Positions 25,030 through 38,319 of a stretch of DNA of 64,000 bases are shown one piece after another. The position numbers and the translations under genes were made by a program. Under the pieces are notes generated by a model, which had not been told where the DNA came from, did no database searches, and was given only the letters and a program-made list of their open reading frames with translations. The DNA is taken from the NCBI RefSeq assembly GCF_008831285.2, contig NC_045140.1, forward strand, positions 13,495,036-13,559,035, written 5' to 3'. Numbering within the stretch: position 1 is the first letter of the stretch; every line of letters begins with the position of its first letter. Source of the stretch: Nymphaea colorata (taxonomy: Eukaryota; Streptophyta; Magnoliopsida; Nymphaeales; Nymphaeaceae).

Positions 25030-26071
25030 TTAGGGCTTTCTTTTCCAGCCCGCGACCATCAGCCTTCCGGCGACACCCGGACCTTCTCGTCCGGCCAAAT
25101 AGGTAAGCTTCTACTCCCAGTCTCTCTCCTCTCCCTCTCCCTCTTGCCGCCATCTCTCTCGACTCTCCGACCTTCTTCCTTTCTTCTCTTCTCCATTTCT
25201 CATTCCTGTGCTCTCCTTTTCGTTCCTTTCCCGAAGCCGTGCAGCGGGCGCCACCAGCTCCAGCGACGAGGTCTCCAACCTTCTCAGCCGGGTGAAAAGG
25301 TGATGACCTCCTTTTACTCTCTCTGTCTCTCCATCCACGCCTCGCTCTCTCAATACCTCTTTCAATCGATTTAGGTTTTCAATTGGCACAGCGTTTAATT
25401 TTGATCGGTTTTGGGCGTTTCTCTATGAACTCTTTTTCTTGATCCAAATCAGTGCGTAAGAAACGAATTTTAATCATGATTTTATTTTTAAGAAACATGA
25501 TTTATAAGTATCCATGTGATTATATCGGATTAAACTATTGTTTTTAGTTTAAGACGATCAACGCACCCGCTCACCTATGAATAAAAAATAATAATTATAT
25601 CAGTAGGGAATATGTTTCTACAAACATAAACATGAGCGTCATTTTTAATGAAGTGGCTATCAGATTATTGTTGTGTTTCATACGGCAAATATTTTGACGA
25701 AACATGCCCTTTTGGTTTTACAAACATTTCCTGAATATCTCTAGCCTAGGTGGCTCGTGGATGGAGAGCCATTCCTGAAGGCTGAGTAAATTACGTTGTT
25801 GCTCTTGGATTTACTGGCAAAGCAGCCAAGGTCGTCGCATCCCCGTACTTTCGCTTTCCTCTTCATCCTCTTTGAATTGGGAAAACCCTCTGCGGAAACC
25901 ATCTCTGCTTCATCCCCTCCTGTTGACATGCAGCAGCAGCAGCAGAAGGAGGAGGAGGCGGAGGAGGATGAAGAGGAGGGGAAGAGATTGCTTGAAATAG
26001 GCGCATAAGGCTTTCGGTGCTTTCCTTGACGACGCCTCAAGTGGGGGCAGGAGGGTGGGAGGCAGCGGCCG
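25030..26071 (+). promoter_or_regulatory. CDKC 5' leader region with a likely 5' UTR intron and an upstream ORF
   Basis: CT-rich, more GC-rich sequence begins near 25,030, as is usual for plant 5' UTRs. There is a possible donor at aaatag|gtaagc (about 25,103). A complete upstream ORF at 25,928-26,008 (ATG, five Gln, then an acidic Glu/Asp run, TAA) precedes the CDKC start by 63 bp and could have dampened translation of the original gene. Confidence 0.45.
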
Positions 26072-28243
26072 ATGGCGGCGGCTGCACCCGGGCAGCTGAA
26101 CCTCGATGAGTCTCCCTCATGGGGATCGCGGAGCGTCGATTGCTTCGAGAAGCTCGAGCAGATCGGTGAGGGCACCTACAGGTAATTCAGAGCGTCACTT
26201 TCTCTCCTATTTTTCAATGATGATTTCTTGTTTTCCTTTCCTATGTTTTGCAGCGATTTGAGCAATCGGTGACACTGGGTGGTCTCTTTTTTGGTGTTCA
26301 ACTGTGTGGGTTTGGTTTTCGCGAAATGTCTTGGCCAATTGCCTAAAGTTCTGTTGGGGTTACTTGCGTCTCCTTCGAGGTCTTCAAGAGGCTTTTCACG
26401 GCTTTCTTTCTCTGGGTTGATCAACTGTTTATGTTTCTATGTTTCCCTTTTGGACTGGCTATTAGGGGTTTAGTAGATATTTACACGAAGAATTTTCTGT
26501 TAATGTGCAAAGAGATTTCTGTTCGGTGCTATGCGTTGGTGATCTGCTTCTTGATTTCACACCGTATGAATTGTAACTGAGAGTATGACCATGGGATAAC
26601 CAGGGTTAGGATATTCCATGTGGTCGCATATATGTTCATAGTAACAAAATGGCTGCATTTTCAGTAGCACATAGACGCAGGCATCACATAGTTTTTCACA
26701 GCCAATAAGAATTCACTGTTAGATGCACGGGATATAGGCATATCAAATTAACATAGAAAAATTTAATGGATAGATATATGGAAAATGGGCATCCATTTTT
26801 ATTTACAAGTGGTCAACCGTTAATCAATAAAATAGGGTCCTGACCCTTGACGTACTATAATGAAGACATCGTAAAAGCTGAGGATTTACACAATGAAAGT
26901 TCCATTTGCCCGCTAGAAGGGCATTATTTAACATGTAGTTTTTACTAGCTAGAAGGGGCTCTCAGTAACACAAAAATTCTTCATTATTAGGAGGAATTGC
27001 AGACAAGCTTGCGTGTGCTTGAGACATAGATATGTGGTATCCCTCTCAATATTCTACCAAAAAGTGCTATAACTTTTTAGGCCTACATCTGCTCCTGACT
27101 TGAACTGCTTAAACTTTGAGCTTCTTTCTACCAGAAGGTCTAATAAATTCAAGGAAACTACTTTCATGTTGGGACCAATTGATATGTTCCTTCAGACTTC
27201 CAGTTTGAGCCGACAGTATTGAGTCATACTGGTCAAAAAATTTGTGTTTATATTTCTTTATCGTATTTTTGAGCTTGTCAGGAGCACAAAATAAACACAT
27301 ATTCACCTGCTGTTATTGAGGCATAGGGCTATTTTTGGTTCTTAATTGTGCTTGTGTTTCCACTGTACAGTGTAAGTCTGTGAAATTGTTAACTGAGATT
27401 TTCTGATATTATTTTTCTTTCTTCAATCTTCAATAACCTCCTATTTATGTGCTATCTTTTGGCTAGTTTCTTCTTAAGCTGCCAAAATGCAGATGGAGGC
27501 ACTTAGATAAACTGGAGAAGCACACCCATATGCAAACACATATGCACTAATATACACAAATAAATGAAAACAAGTAGAACTAATGATATTGTTCTGTGTT
27601 CTGGAATTGTCTCTAGCGATTGTTAATTCTTTTAATTCTCAAACTGATTCTTTTCATTGTTCTTGGAAGTGCAGTCAAGTGTACATGGCCAGGGAGATGA
27701 AAACAGGCGAGGTTGTTGCTTTGAAAAAGATACGCATGGACAATGAGAGAGAAGTAGTATGCCCATTAGCTACTTTACTATCTAATAGGACATGTTAACA
27801 TGATGGATGCATTTTATTTAGTTTTGACTTTTTTTGTTACAATTGCAGTTTCCTATAACCACTATACGTAAAATCAAAATTTTAAAGAAACTGCATCATG
27901 AGAACATCATTTAGTTAAAAGAGATTGTGACATCTCCAGGTTCTATTTCTTCAATAAGGTATTCTTCAATTGTGATGACTTTAGTTGGTCATTGATCTTA
28001 TATTCTCTATAGCTAATTACCAGGACCTGAAAAAGATGAACACGGATGGCCAGGTATTTCTTAGTGCATTTAAAATTCCATTATCATATTTTTTCCTTTA
28101 TCTGTTACGTTTTGAAACATTAATTTTTGTGCAGATGGCAATAAATACAAGAGAAGCATTTATATGGTATTTGAATACATGGACCATGATTTGACTGGGT
28201 TATCAGATAGACCTGGAACGCGGTTTACAGTTCCCCAGATAAG
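26072..28243 (+). pseudogene. CDKC: CDKC (CDK9-like) cyclin-dependent kinase, truncated 5' portion
   Basis: CDKC kinases pair with cyclin T and phosphorylate the RNA polymerase II C-terminal domain. Exon 1 is 26,072-26,181 (MAAAAPGQLNLDESPSWGS...KLEQIGEGTY). Exon 2 is 27,675-27,753 (QVYMAREMKTGEVVALKKIR, with the ATP-binding Lys). Exon 3 is 27,849-27,939 (KIKILKKLHHENII). Exon 4 is 28,024-28,053. Exon 5 is 28,135-28,243 (IYMVFEYMDHDLTGL...RFTVPQI). Introns are retained, so this is a DNA-level copy, not a processed one. The lesions are: TAG at 27,912-27,914 where Gln is expected after HENII; the glycine-loop GEGTYG read as GEGTYS; a Gly codon lost at the exon 2/3 junction; and no usable donor after exon 5 (ATAAGGGCAAAC). 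The HRD and DFG catalytic segments and the C-terminus are absent. About 800 bp downstream the LINE region begins. Confidence 0.9.
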
Positions 28244-28343
28244 GGCAAACTTTTCTTTAGCTTAAGAAATTCATTTTAACACACTTAATTGTGGTCAGTA
28301 CCTCAATTGAATATATTCTTATTTATATGAATTCTTCTCACAG

Positions 28344-28484
28344 TTGGTGTTTTCTACAGTTGCAAAGAACGATACGTTGGTAGACACTTTAAAGGAATGC
28401 GATGATGGAGCCCTCTGTGAACTGATTAAGGGGGACATATCTGCTGGCTTGTTTGAGAAAGTTCTTGAACCGAAGTGCGGTTAG
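28344..28484 (+). other. unidentified terminal-exon-like ORF fragment
   Basis: After an acceptor-like ttctcacag, a 46-codon open frame ends in TAG. It contains NDTLVDTLKECDDGALCEL and ends EKVLEPKCG. Its composition is protein-like, but I do not recognise it and it is not part of known CDKC proteins. It may be the last exon of another gene joined to the CDKC fragment, or chance. Confidence 0.3.
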
Positions 28485-28990
28485 GATCTTGAGGTCTAGC
28501 AGGAGGACTGCTTGGTGGACTATCACAATGGAGGGGCTTGCGTTTCAACTTCGTGGTTGTTTTGTTGGGTTTCTACGCTGAAAAAGCGAAATAAAGAAAG
28601 AGATCAGGAGCGTAGAACTGCACTATAAGAGTTGCTATTTCCACTTTTTTGGCTCTAGGCTTCTGAGATCTTCGAGTTGCTATGGTCTCTCCCATATGCT
28701 TTCGAAAAGTTTATAGAGTGGTTCCCATCTGTTAACCATTGGATGCCTAACTTTTGAACCTTTTACAATTCATTTTTGGGGTAATAAATCATTTTTTCTT
28801 ATAAGAAAAAGAACGCTGTAATTCTTGTTACAAAAAATTACACCCTTTAGTTTCAATTCTTTTTTTCTCAACGCATGTTCTCCTCTTAGGATTTACTATC
28901 CATCGCCCCCATCACTAATGGAGTTCCATAGTTTCGGGTTGCTACCATCATTTCAAAATTCACCAGATGCTTTTCATTCACAGCACAGCA

Positions 28991-28992
<2 letters not shown>

Positions 28993-29040
<48 letters not shown>
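28993..29040 (+). repeat. (TC)24 microsatellite at the left edge of the LINE region
   Basis: An uninterrupted TC dinucleotide tract of 48 bp passes directly into the 68-bp minisatellite. Confidence 0.95.
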
Positions 29041-29041
<1 letters not shown>

Positions 29042-29042
<1 letters not shown>

Positions 29043-29425
29043 CTCTCGAATCTCTCTCTCTCCCATCGGCCCCACCGCCCGCCCGTCTCTCCGTCTGCCC
29101 CCACCGCCCGCTCTCGACTCTCTCTCTCTCCCGTCGGCCCCACCGCCCGCCCGTCTCTCCGTCTGCCCCCACCGCCCGCTCTCGACTCTCTCTCTCTCCC
29201 GTCGGCCCCACCGCCCGCCCGTCTCTCCGTCTACCCCCACCGCCCGCTCTCGACTCTCTCTCTCTCCCGTCGGCCCCACCGCCCGCCCGTCTCTCCGTCT
29301 GCCCCCACCGCCCGCTCTCGACTCTCTCTCTCTCCCGTCGGCCCCACCGCCCGCTCTCGACTCTCTCTCTCTCCCGTCGGCCCCACCGCCCACCCGTCTC
29401 TCCGTCTGCCCCCACCGCCCGCTCG
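29042..29425 (+). repeat. 68-bp GC/CT-rich minisatellite, about 5.5 units
   Basis: Unit starts (gctctcgactctctc) fall at 29,110, 29,178, 29,246 and 29,314, exactly 68 bp apart. The next unit, at 29,353, is 39 bp later because of an internal 29-bp deletion. Each unit has a short CT run followed by cgtcggccccaccgcccgcc and a second cccaccgcc motif. It produces long artefactual ORFs of Arg/Gly/Glu-rich or Pro/Ser-rich composition on both strands. Confidence 0.93.
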
Positions 29426-29763
29426 TCCGGCCTCCTCGCCCGCCCGTCCTCCTGGTTTCGCCCGCCCGTCCTCGCCGCCCGACCGCCTTCCTCTCTCGCC
29501 CGCCCGTCCTCGCCGACCGTCTGGGGCCGCACGGCGTCCCCCTTTCCCCAAGCGAGCGGCTCCTCTCCCCAAGCGCGACCGGCGCCCTCCTGCACGGCGT
29601 CCCCCTTTCCCCGAGCAATGCAGCTCTTCCCCATGCTCTCTCTGTCGCTTGGGGTGCGCTGGAGCCGTGGGACGTCTCTCCCTACACCTTGAGCGAGCTG
29701 CACTGTAACTGTTTGTTGAATAGCCTGTGAGAAACAGGTTCCTTTTTCCTTTACTCTTGCATT

Positions 29764-31539
29764 GTGGGGGGTGTCATGGCAGCCCTTCCTCCTCCCCCGC
29801 CTTTGCGACCTCCCTCGGGGGCTTGGGTTGGGGGTCCTAGTCTTTGTGGTATCAGGCCGGGTAACCCCCTCCCTCTTAATCGCTTGCTTTGTCGTGCGGC
29901 GATCGGTTTTCTTTGCTCGCCTGAGGGGGTCCGTCAAGCTAGGGCATTGTCTTTCAGTTGGCAGTCTACTATCTTCAATTGCGTTTTCGTCGGCACACTT
30001 CAGCTGACAGATGCTCGCGGACTCCTCCAGGCCTTCCTCCCACCAGCGCGTTGTTGTTTTCTCCTTTTGCAGATGGGTGACTGTTCCTTGCGGCCGAGGC
30101 TCCCCAAGGTGGTCTCCGTTGGTAGGCCAGCCCCCTCACCGTAGTGTGTCCCCTCTTCTCGGCGTGCTTCCAGGCTTCGTCACCTTCTCCGGTTTGTCGC
30201 TTCTATCCGCGTCAGATGGGGCCAGTGGTGGTGTCAGAGGTGTGCTTCCTTGAACGGCCGCCGGGCCGTCACTTGTTCTCGATGTCGTTTTCCTGCTTGT
30301 CAGAATGATCGTCGCCTTTTTGCTCGACGACATGGTTTTGCAGCGGTCACTGCTTCCTTCTGGGTCCAGGTTCCTCTGCAAGTTGTTCAGCGGTCACCTT
30401 CTTCGGGCGAGAGCTCTATGTTCTTTGGCTCTATCAGACTTCCTTGGCCTGGGCCTACTTGTCCTGGTACGCGGGGTCCTCCTTTTTCGGTACAGGTTCC
30501 GCAGGTTTTCAGCCCAGGTGATCCGCCGCACCAATGCTCTTCGGTGGTAGAGCTACCGCCTTCTCAGCTTCCGCCCTTGCTTCCCTCACCGCGGGCGCCA
30601 GCCTCTCCTCAGCGAAGGAGTCTAGCCTGCTCTCTGCCACGCTCCTCTGAGGTACCCTGCTCGCCCTTTCCTTTTCCTGCTTTGCGAGCTGGGGCTCCAC
30701 GCGAGTCCACCTCGGGATGCCCCAACCCGATGCTGGTTGCTACTCAGTCTGACCTTGGCGACGTCCGGTCGTTCGCACCGTCTCTTTCGGCTGCCCGCCC
30801 GTCGGCAGGGGGTCTTCCCCTTGAGGCTGCTGTTGTTGCTCGCTCTCGTCCTACTACGGCCTGCGTTGTCTTGGCCTCTGGAGTCTCGGTACCCCCAGTC
30901 AGTCGTTCTCCCTCTGTTGCCTGTACGTTGCTCTTTACCTTAGTTACTGGCCCCCCTATGCCCCCCCTTACACTCAGGACCTCCTCCTTTGCCTATCTGC
31001 CTTGGGTTTTTTCTGTTTCTTTTGACAGTAGCTTTAGCTCTTACTGGCCTTCCCTGCATATTCTGCTCCCTAGACTCAGTCGCTGCTCGCCTCTAAACCC
31101 CACCTACCTAGCTCTCCCACCGGTTAGCCCTGCCCTCTCTCGCATCCCTTATGTTGGCTCTTTTTCCCCTACCCTGCGGTCTGAGTCTGCGTTCACCTCT
31201 TTCCCCTTGTCCTCCCCTGTTCAGTTGTCTGGCCCCACCACGAGTCCTGTGGGTCGTCACTCCCTGCCCGATAGGTTGCCACCTGTTGCCCCCTTGTTGG
31301 ATGCTGAGTTGGGCATCTCCCTCCCGGATGCGCTTGACGATCTTAAGGTCTCTCTTCCGCCTGAGCAACTTGATTTGTTGCGTTATTCTTTTGTTGTCGT
31401 TGTGGCACCAGTCTCCCGCTCCAGCCTGGCCAGGTTGCGGCGGGAGTTGCGTAGGATTGGGGCTTCCGCAGCCTCCGTCCTCCTTCCTGGTGCCGCCAGG
31501 ACGGCCAGACGTTCGTCGCTTCACGTGGTTTCCCCATGA
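29764..31539 (+). pseudogene. LINE ORF1 (nucleic-acid-binding protein), frameshifted
   Basis: A first frame runs from ATG at 29,764 (or ATG at 29,776, MAALPPPPPLRPP) to a stop near 30,141. The reading then continues in another frame to 31,539. That second part contains a Cys-rich motif, WCQRCASL...TCSRCRFPACQ (near 30,221-30,300), resembling the zinc-knuckle region of plant LINE ORF1 proteins that bind the element's RNA. The remainder is Pro/Ser-rich and poorly conserved. The stop codon TGA at 31,537-31,539 overlaps the ORF2 start as ATGA. At least one frameshift separates the two parts. Confidence 0.7.
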
Positions 31540-34500
31540 GGGTTGCATGTCGGAATGTACGGGGCCTCAGTGCCCATTATCGGCATAGGTATCTCTCTTC
31601 TTGGATCCGTCAGCATGGGCCTTCGGTGCTTATTGTGGTTGAGACCAAGATGTCTGTCATCTCTCACGCTTGTGTTCGTACTTTGTTGCGTCAACCGTCC
31701 TTTGGGTTCCTTCCAGCTTGTGGAGCAGCTGGCGGCATCCTGCTGGCTTGGTCTCCACCCCTTACGGGGGCTGTTGTGCATGTCGGAAGGTACTCTATCT
31801 CTGCTTCTCTCAGCGGATTCTGGCCTAATGGTCCGGTCTTGGTTACTGCGGTTTATGGCCCTTGCGTTGGGGCTTTGCGTGGGCAGCTGTGGGCTGAGCT
31901 GCATCAGGTTCGCCAGCTTGCAGCTTCCCCTTGGTTTCTGGCAGGAGACTTCAACTGTTTGCTTAGCCCTGCTGACTCATCCTCCCCTGTCACTTCTGGC
32001 CCGTCTATGTCTGCTTTTCGATCATTCGTTGATGAGTTCGGTCTTTTTGACGTGCCTTCGACTAACGGTACGTTTACTTGGTCTAATAATAGGAAACCCT
32101 CCGATCCTTCGTAGGTTGGACCGTATCTTCCTCTCGCCTGAGTTGTTCTCTGTTTTTCCTTCATCCTCCTTGGTTCTTGGTCCGAGGCACCTGTCTGATC
32201 ATGCTCCGCTGCTCATTTCCCTTCTTCAGGGTAGGGTTGGTATCGGGCACGCCAGGTTTCGTTTTGAGATTTGGTGGCTCCATGATGAATCCTTTGTAGC
32301 TATCGTCCCTAATTGGTGGGCTCGTGCAGTCAATGGTAGGTGGGCTGCTTTCAGGCTCTCGCAGAAGTTGCACTCCATCAGGAGGGAGGCGCTCGCCTGG
32401 AAGCGCATTTCTGGAGCAGCAAATTTTTGGAAGTGGCCGATTGGGATGAGGAGATCATGTCCCTTCAGGCCTCTGATAATATTTCTGTGGATCAGTCTTC
32501 CCGTCTCATTTGTCTGCAGTGTCTTGCCCAGGAGTGGCAGATTAGGGAGTCTATCCATTGGCAGCAACGCTCTAGGCTGGGTTGGCTCGCGCATGGGGAC
32601 CAGAACTCTAGATTCTTCCACTTGGCCGCCTCTCAGAGGCGCCGTCAGACGTTGCTCCAGTCCATGGGTATCGGGGGCAGGATTTTTCTTGGTGATGACA
32701 TCCTCCCAGCCCTGAGCGCTCATTTCCAGGATTTCTACTCTAAACCTCTTCGCTTCCGTGCCACGCTGCCGGATTTTCACCTCTCCTCTCTCTCTGTCTC
32801 TTGTGCGATCGCTCTTGAGCGGCCCTTCCAACACCAAGAGATCAAGAACGCGGTTTGGGCCCTTGGCTCTGGTAAGGCGCCCGGCATTGATGGTTTCCCA
32901 GTCAAATTTTTTCGTACTTTTTGGGAGGTTTGTAGCGCGGATGTGTTTGCGTTTTGTGATGAGTTTGCCTCCAATTCTGTTTTCCTAAAGGAATTCAATC
33001 AAGCTACCTGCGTCCTGGTGCCTAAGTGCCCTCACCCTACGGACGTCACCCACTTTCACCCAATCTCCATCCTAGGCATGCCTTACAAGATTATTGCTAA
33101 GTTGCTCTCTTTGCGGCTTGCGTCTGTCATGCCTTCAGTCATTAACCCCTTCCAGATTGCTTTCGTCAAGGGTCGGCGTCTGCAGGACGTGGTTGTCATA
33201 GCCAATGAGGTTGTTCACTCCCTTTACTGTCTACGGCTACCTTCATTCATCCTGAAGTTAGACATCTCTAAGGCTTTTGACTCGGTTAGTTGGGAGTTCC
33301 TTTCTGACCTCCTCACCCGTCTTGCGTTTGGTCCTTCGTTTAGGTAGTGGATCATGTCGCTTGTCACTGGGGCCCAGCTTGCGGTCTCCTTCAATGGGAA
33401 GTGTGGTGATTTCTTCTGTCTCGAGCGTGGCCTCCGTCAAGGTTGCCCGTTATCGCCCTTGCTTTTCAACTTGGTTGCTGAGAGCTTTTCTGCGCTTTTC
33501 CATCACGCAACGGTCGTTGGCTTCCTTACACCTCATTCGCTCCCCTACTTACCGTCCTTCTCCACCCTTCAGTATGCTGATGATTTTCTCCTGTTCGGCA
33601 GTGCTTCCCGCCAGCAGATTGTGAGAACGTGGCTCATCTCGGGTCTTTCTATCAATTCCGCCAAGTGTCACCTCTCCCTCATTCACGCGGATCTGGCCAC
33701 GGTACTTCTCGCGGAAGCTTGCTTTGGGTGTAAGGCTACTAGCCTGCCCATGGACTATCTGGGGCTTCAGATTATGTTGTCGCCTCCTGCTCCCTCTTTT
33801 TGGGATGGGGTGGAGCAGAAGCTTACGGATCACCTTCAGTGTTGGCAGGGAAAGCTGCTTTCTCTTCCAGGTTGGATTACTCTGGCTAAGCACTACCTTG
33901 CGTCGGTTCCTCTCCATGCTTTGTCTGTCTTTCGGCCTCCTGTCGCTGTTTTGCGTAGGTTTGATAAGCTTATTCGTAAGTTTGTTTGGGATGGTGATCG
34001 ACCTTCAGATCGCCTTGCGCATTGAGATGTGGTTGCCTTTCCGCGTCTTCTTGGGGGTGCTGGGGTTACCAACCTTAGTCGGGCTTGCGAGTCTTCCCTG
34101 TGTTCTTGGTGGTGGCGGTTAGCAACTGAACATTCTCCCATCACTCAATTCGTTAGTTCAAAATTCAACTTGTCTTCCCCTAGCATTTGGCATAGTTCTA
34201 TCTCTCACACCTCCCCCTCTCACTTTTGGTCCGACATGCTTTCTGTCCTTCCTCTTTTCCTCCGCCTTGCTGACCTCTCATCGTCCACGTCCCCATCCTG
34301 GCCCCTTTCACCTACCCGTAAGTTCACTTTTTCTTCTTGCTACCTGGCATCCTTTGGTCCTTCTGTCGCGTCACTCCCCCCCCCCCCCCCGGTCTCTTTG
34401 GTCTCCTGGCCCATCTCCTTGAGCCATTGCTTTTGTCTGGCTTCTTCTGACTGGCCATATCAACACTTTTGATCACCTACAGCGCCTTGGCATCAGTTTG

Positions 34501-34812
34501 GCTAACCAGTGTCCCCTATGTCTTGTTGCGATTGAGTTTCGGGTCCACCTTTTTACTTCTTGTCCTTTTTTTTCTAGTGTCATTGCTTCTACTTGGCCTT
34601 CCCTTGTTAGTAATCTTTCAAACCCACCATCCATTCGTCATTTTTTCCTCTTTTGTCCTTCCCCCCACCTGACTGCTTCCTGGGGTCATGTCTGGAGGCC
34701 GTGGCTCATTTCAGCTTGGTGGCGCATTTGGGTGGAGCGCAACAACAGGGTCTTCAGGGGCACCTTCTCTTCACCAGATTCTGTGGCTCGTCTTGTGCAA
34801 GGGGATATCTAG
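31536..34812 (+). pseudogene. LINE ORF2: endonuclease, reverse transcriptase and zinc-binding domain, with disrupted frames
   Basis: The start is MRVACRNVRGLSAHYRHRY at 31,536. The APE-type endonuclease shows VVETKMS, AGDFNCLL and, in a shifted frame, LDRIFLSPE and LSDHAPL. Reverse transcriptase follows: GKAPGIDGFPVKFF, HFHPISIL, FVKGRRLQD, LKLDISKAFDSVSWEFL, GLRQGCPLSPLLFNLV and the catalytic YADD (about 33,571-33,583). A C-terminal CPLC...H...C motif (ANQCPLCLV...FTSCPF, about 34,501-34,570) is the RVT zinc-binding domain. The lesions are a frameshift near 32,100, another near 32,400, a TAG at 33,345-33,347 just before the WIMSLVTG block, a TGA at 34,023-34,025, and further shifts towards the end. 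The catalytic residues are still readable, so decay is moderate. It cannot encode a complete protein. Confidence 0.92.
34377..34390 (+). repeat. poly(C) run of 14
   Basis: A homopolymer of C inside the LINE C-terminal coding region. It probably causes one of the frame losses and is a likely sequencing-error site. Confidence 0.8.
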
Positions 34813-35004
34813 TTCGTCATTCGGTTAAAGCGCTGCCGCCTGACTGCGGTTGGGTGACTGTGTCGTTTCGTCTTTCCTCTTCTCTCCTATTTTTTTGTGC
34901 ACTGTATTGTATATTTGTTCTTCCTGCTTGTGTTTTTTGCGGATTGTTTTTGTATTTAGGGGACATCTTGTCCCCAAATTTTGTTATATATTTCCATTTT
35001 ATCA

Positions 35005-36825
<1,821 letters not shown>

Positions 36826-37215
36826 CTGGAAAACTCTATTAAGTGGGTATATAAACTGCATTAAATATATTTGAAAAGGTGTATTAAATGGATTTAAAAG
36901 ATGTATTAATAAATTTGAAAAATTGCATTAATTGGATCTGAAGATTTGCATTGATTGGATTTGCAAACTGTATTAATTGTATTTGGAAAACTGTCAATTG
37001 GACTGGGGAATTGCTTTCAATTGATTGAATTTGAAAATTGTGATCAAAAGCTTCAATGGATTGGTTTGGAAGCTGTACGGATTGAATTTGAGAACTGTAT
37101 TGATTGGATATATATATATATATATATATAAAATGTATGTATTGGATTTGAAGGTTAATATTGGTTAGATTTGAGGATATGCATTGCTCGGATTTAAAAA
37201 TTATACGAATTGCAC
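36826..37215 (+). repeat. degenerate minisatellite, about 24-bp unit
   Basis: Some fifteen imperfect units of the form aaactgtattaattggattt recur with spacing near 22-26 bp. They are interrupted by a (TA)n tract at about 37,110-37,130. Because the spacing is close to a multiple of three, the minus strand shows a spurious ORF with repeated NQ/IQ-rich peptide words. Confidence 0.75.
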
Positions 37216-37734
37216 TGCCCCTCTTCTTCCTCCTTAAAAAAAAAAGTTCCAAAATTTACATATAAATTTCACAAAAATATTTATCATATATAAAAATTTT
37301 GAAAAATAGTATTTTGGTTCATATCAAATTTTTGAAACGTCTGATAGAAAAGTTATTGGCTACAGCCGTGGATAGACGGGTTGATGTCTTCTTGAAACTC
37401 TGTTTTCTCTTCACCAATGCAGGTAGAGGCCGGTGGAGTCAATCAAAATTTTCACTTGAGGGCGTTTGATGACAGTGAAACTACAAAAAAAAATTGTGAA
37501 TTTGAAGAATTCACCTCGACTCAGTGTGCACAGGTAATTTGCCTGTTCTATGGAGACCCTGATCTGGAGACTTTTGTCTGTGGAAAAAACTCGGACCTTA
37601 TAAGGGGTCTGACTTTTGGCCATGGATTTTTTCTGCAGCTTGAACCAGCCTTTCCCCTTCCTCCTCCTTGATGCCTTCTTTTCCCGAGTAGCAGCAAATG
37701 TTTACGGTGAACAAGCTGGAGCTCGACCAGTTAA

Positions 37735-37880
37735 ATCTAGGCTCGGGGTCTTTTATTGAACGAGTTGAGATCGATTTTACGAATTGACTCGTTTATTAGC
37801 CGAGTCGAGCTCGAGTTAAATTGATTCGTTAAAGCTCAGGGTGGCTCGAACGTTACCTGGTTCGATTTGTTCATATCGAA
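37735..37880. repeat. dispersed repeat rich in gagctcgag words
   Basis: Words gagctcgaccag, ttgactcgtttatt and gccgagtcgagctcgag match the vocabulary of the repeats at 19.1, 23.3 and 24.7 kb. Confidence 0.4.
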
Positions 37881-38319
37881 TCGTTTTCAAATATTAAACC
37901 GGTTTCCAAATGAAAAGGTGAAAGGCTGAAAGTTAAAAGAAACCACCTGGCGTTCTCGCAGGGCGGGAATCCTGACTTTCGCAATTCCCGCAGGGTGGTC
38001 GTCCAAACCCTCCGTCGCCTCTGACCTCCGTCGATTTTCCCTGGCTGCCGCTTCCTCTGACTCCGAGTCTCCGACGGTGGACCTCCCATCCTGCATCCGC
38101 AGCTCGGCGGCTCCTGTAATTCCTCTATCGTTTTCCGTGCGCCATCACTCCGGCCAGGATTCATGCGTCAGGTATCTCACTATTTCTCGTAAGTTCTCTC
38201 GTCTCTCTCTCTTTGCTAGGGTTATGCGGTAGCCGGGCGAACGATCTCCCGCTCGCCACCTCGCGTTCCCTGTTCCAGCGCTAGGCGGCAGCCATCGGCT
38301 CATCGCTGTTCACGATTGC

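Noticed and set aside
25741-26175. Minus-strand 144-codon ORF over the CDKC leader
   Set aside because: Antisense shadow of the CDKC first exon and its polyglutamine/acidic uORF.
29042-29425. CRISPR-like direct repeats
   Set aside because: The 68-bp units are contiguous with no unique spacers, in a plant nuclear context.
28974-29937. Long minus-strand ORFs (up to 319 codons) rich in Arg, Gly and Glu
   Set aside because: They exist only because the 68-bp minisatellite and TC tract lack stops in several frames on both strands. The peptide is a direct reflection of the repeat.
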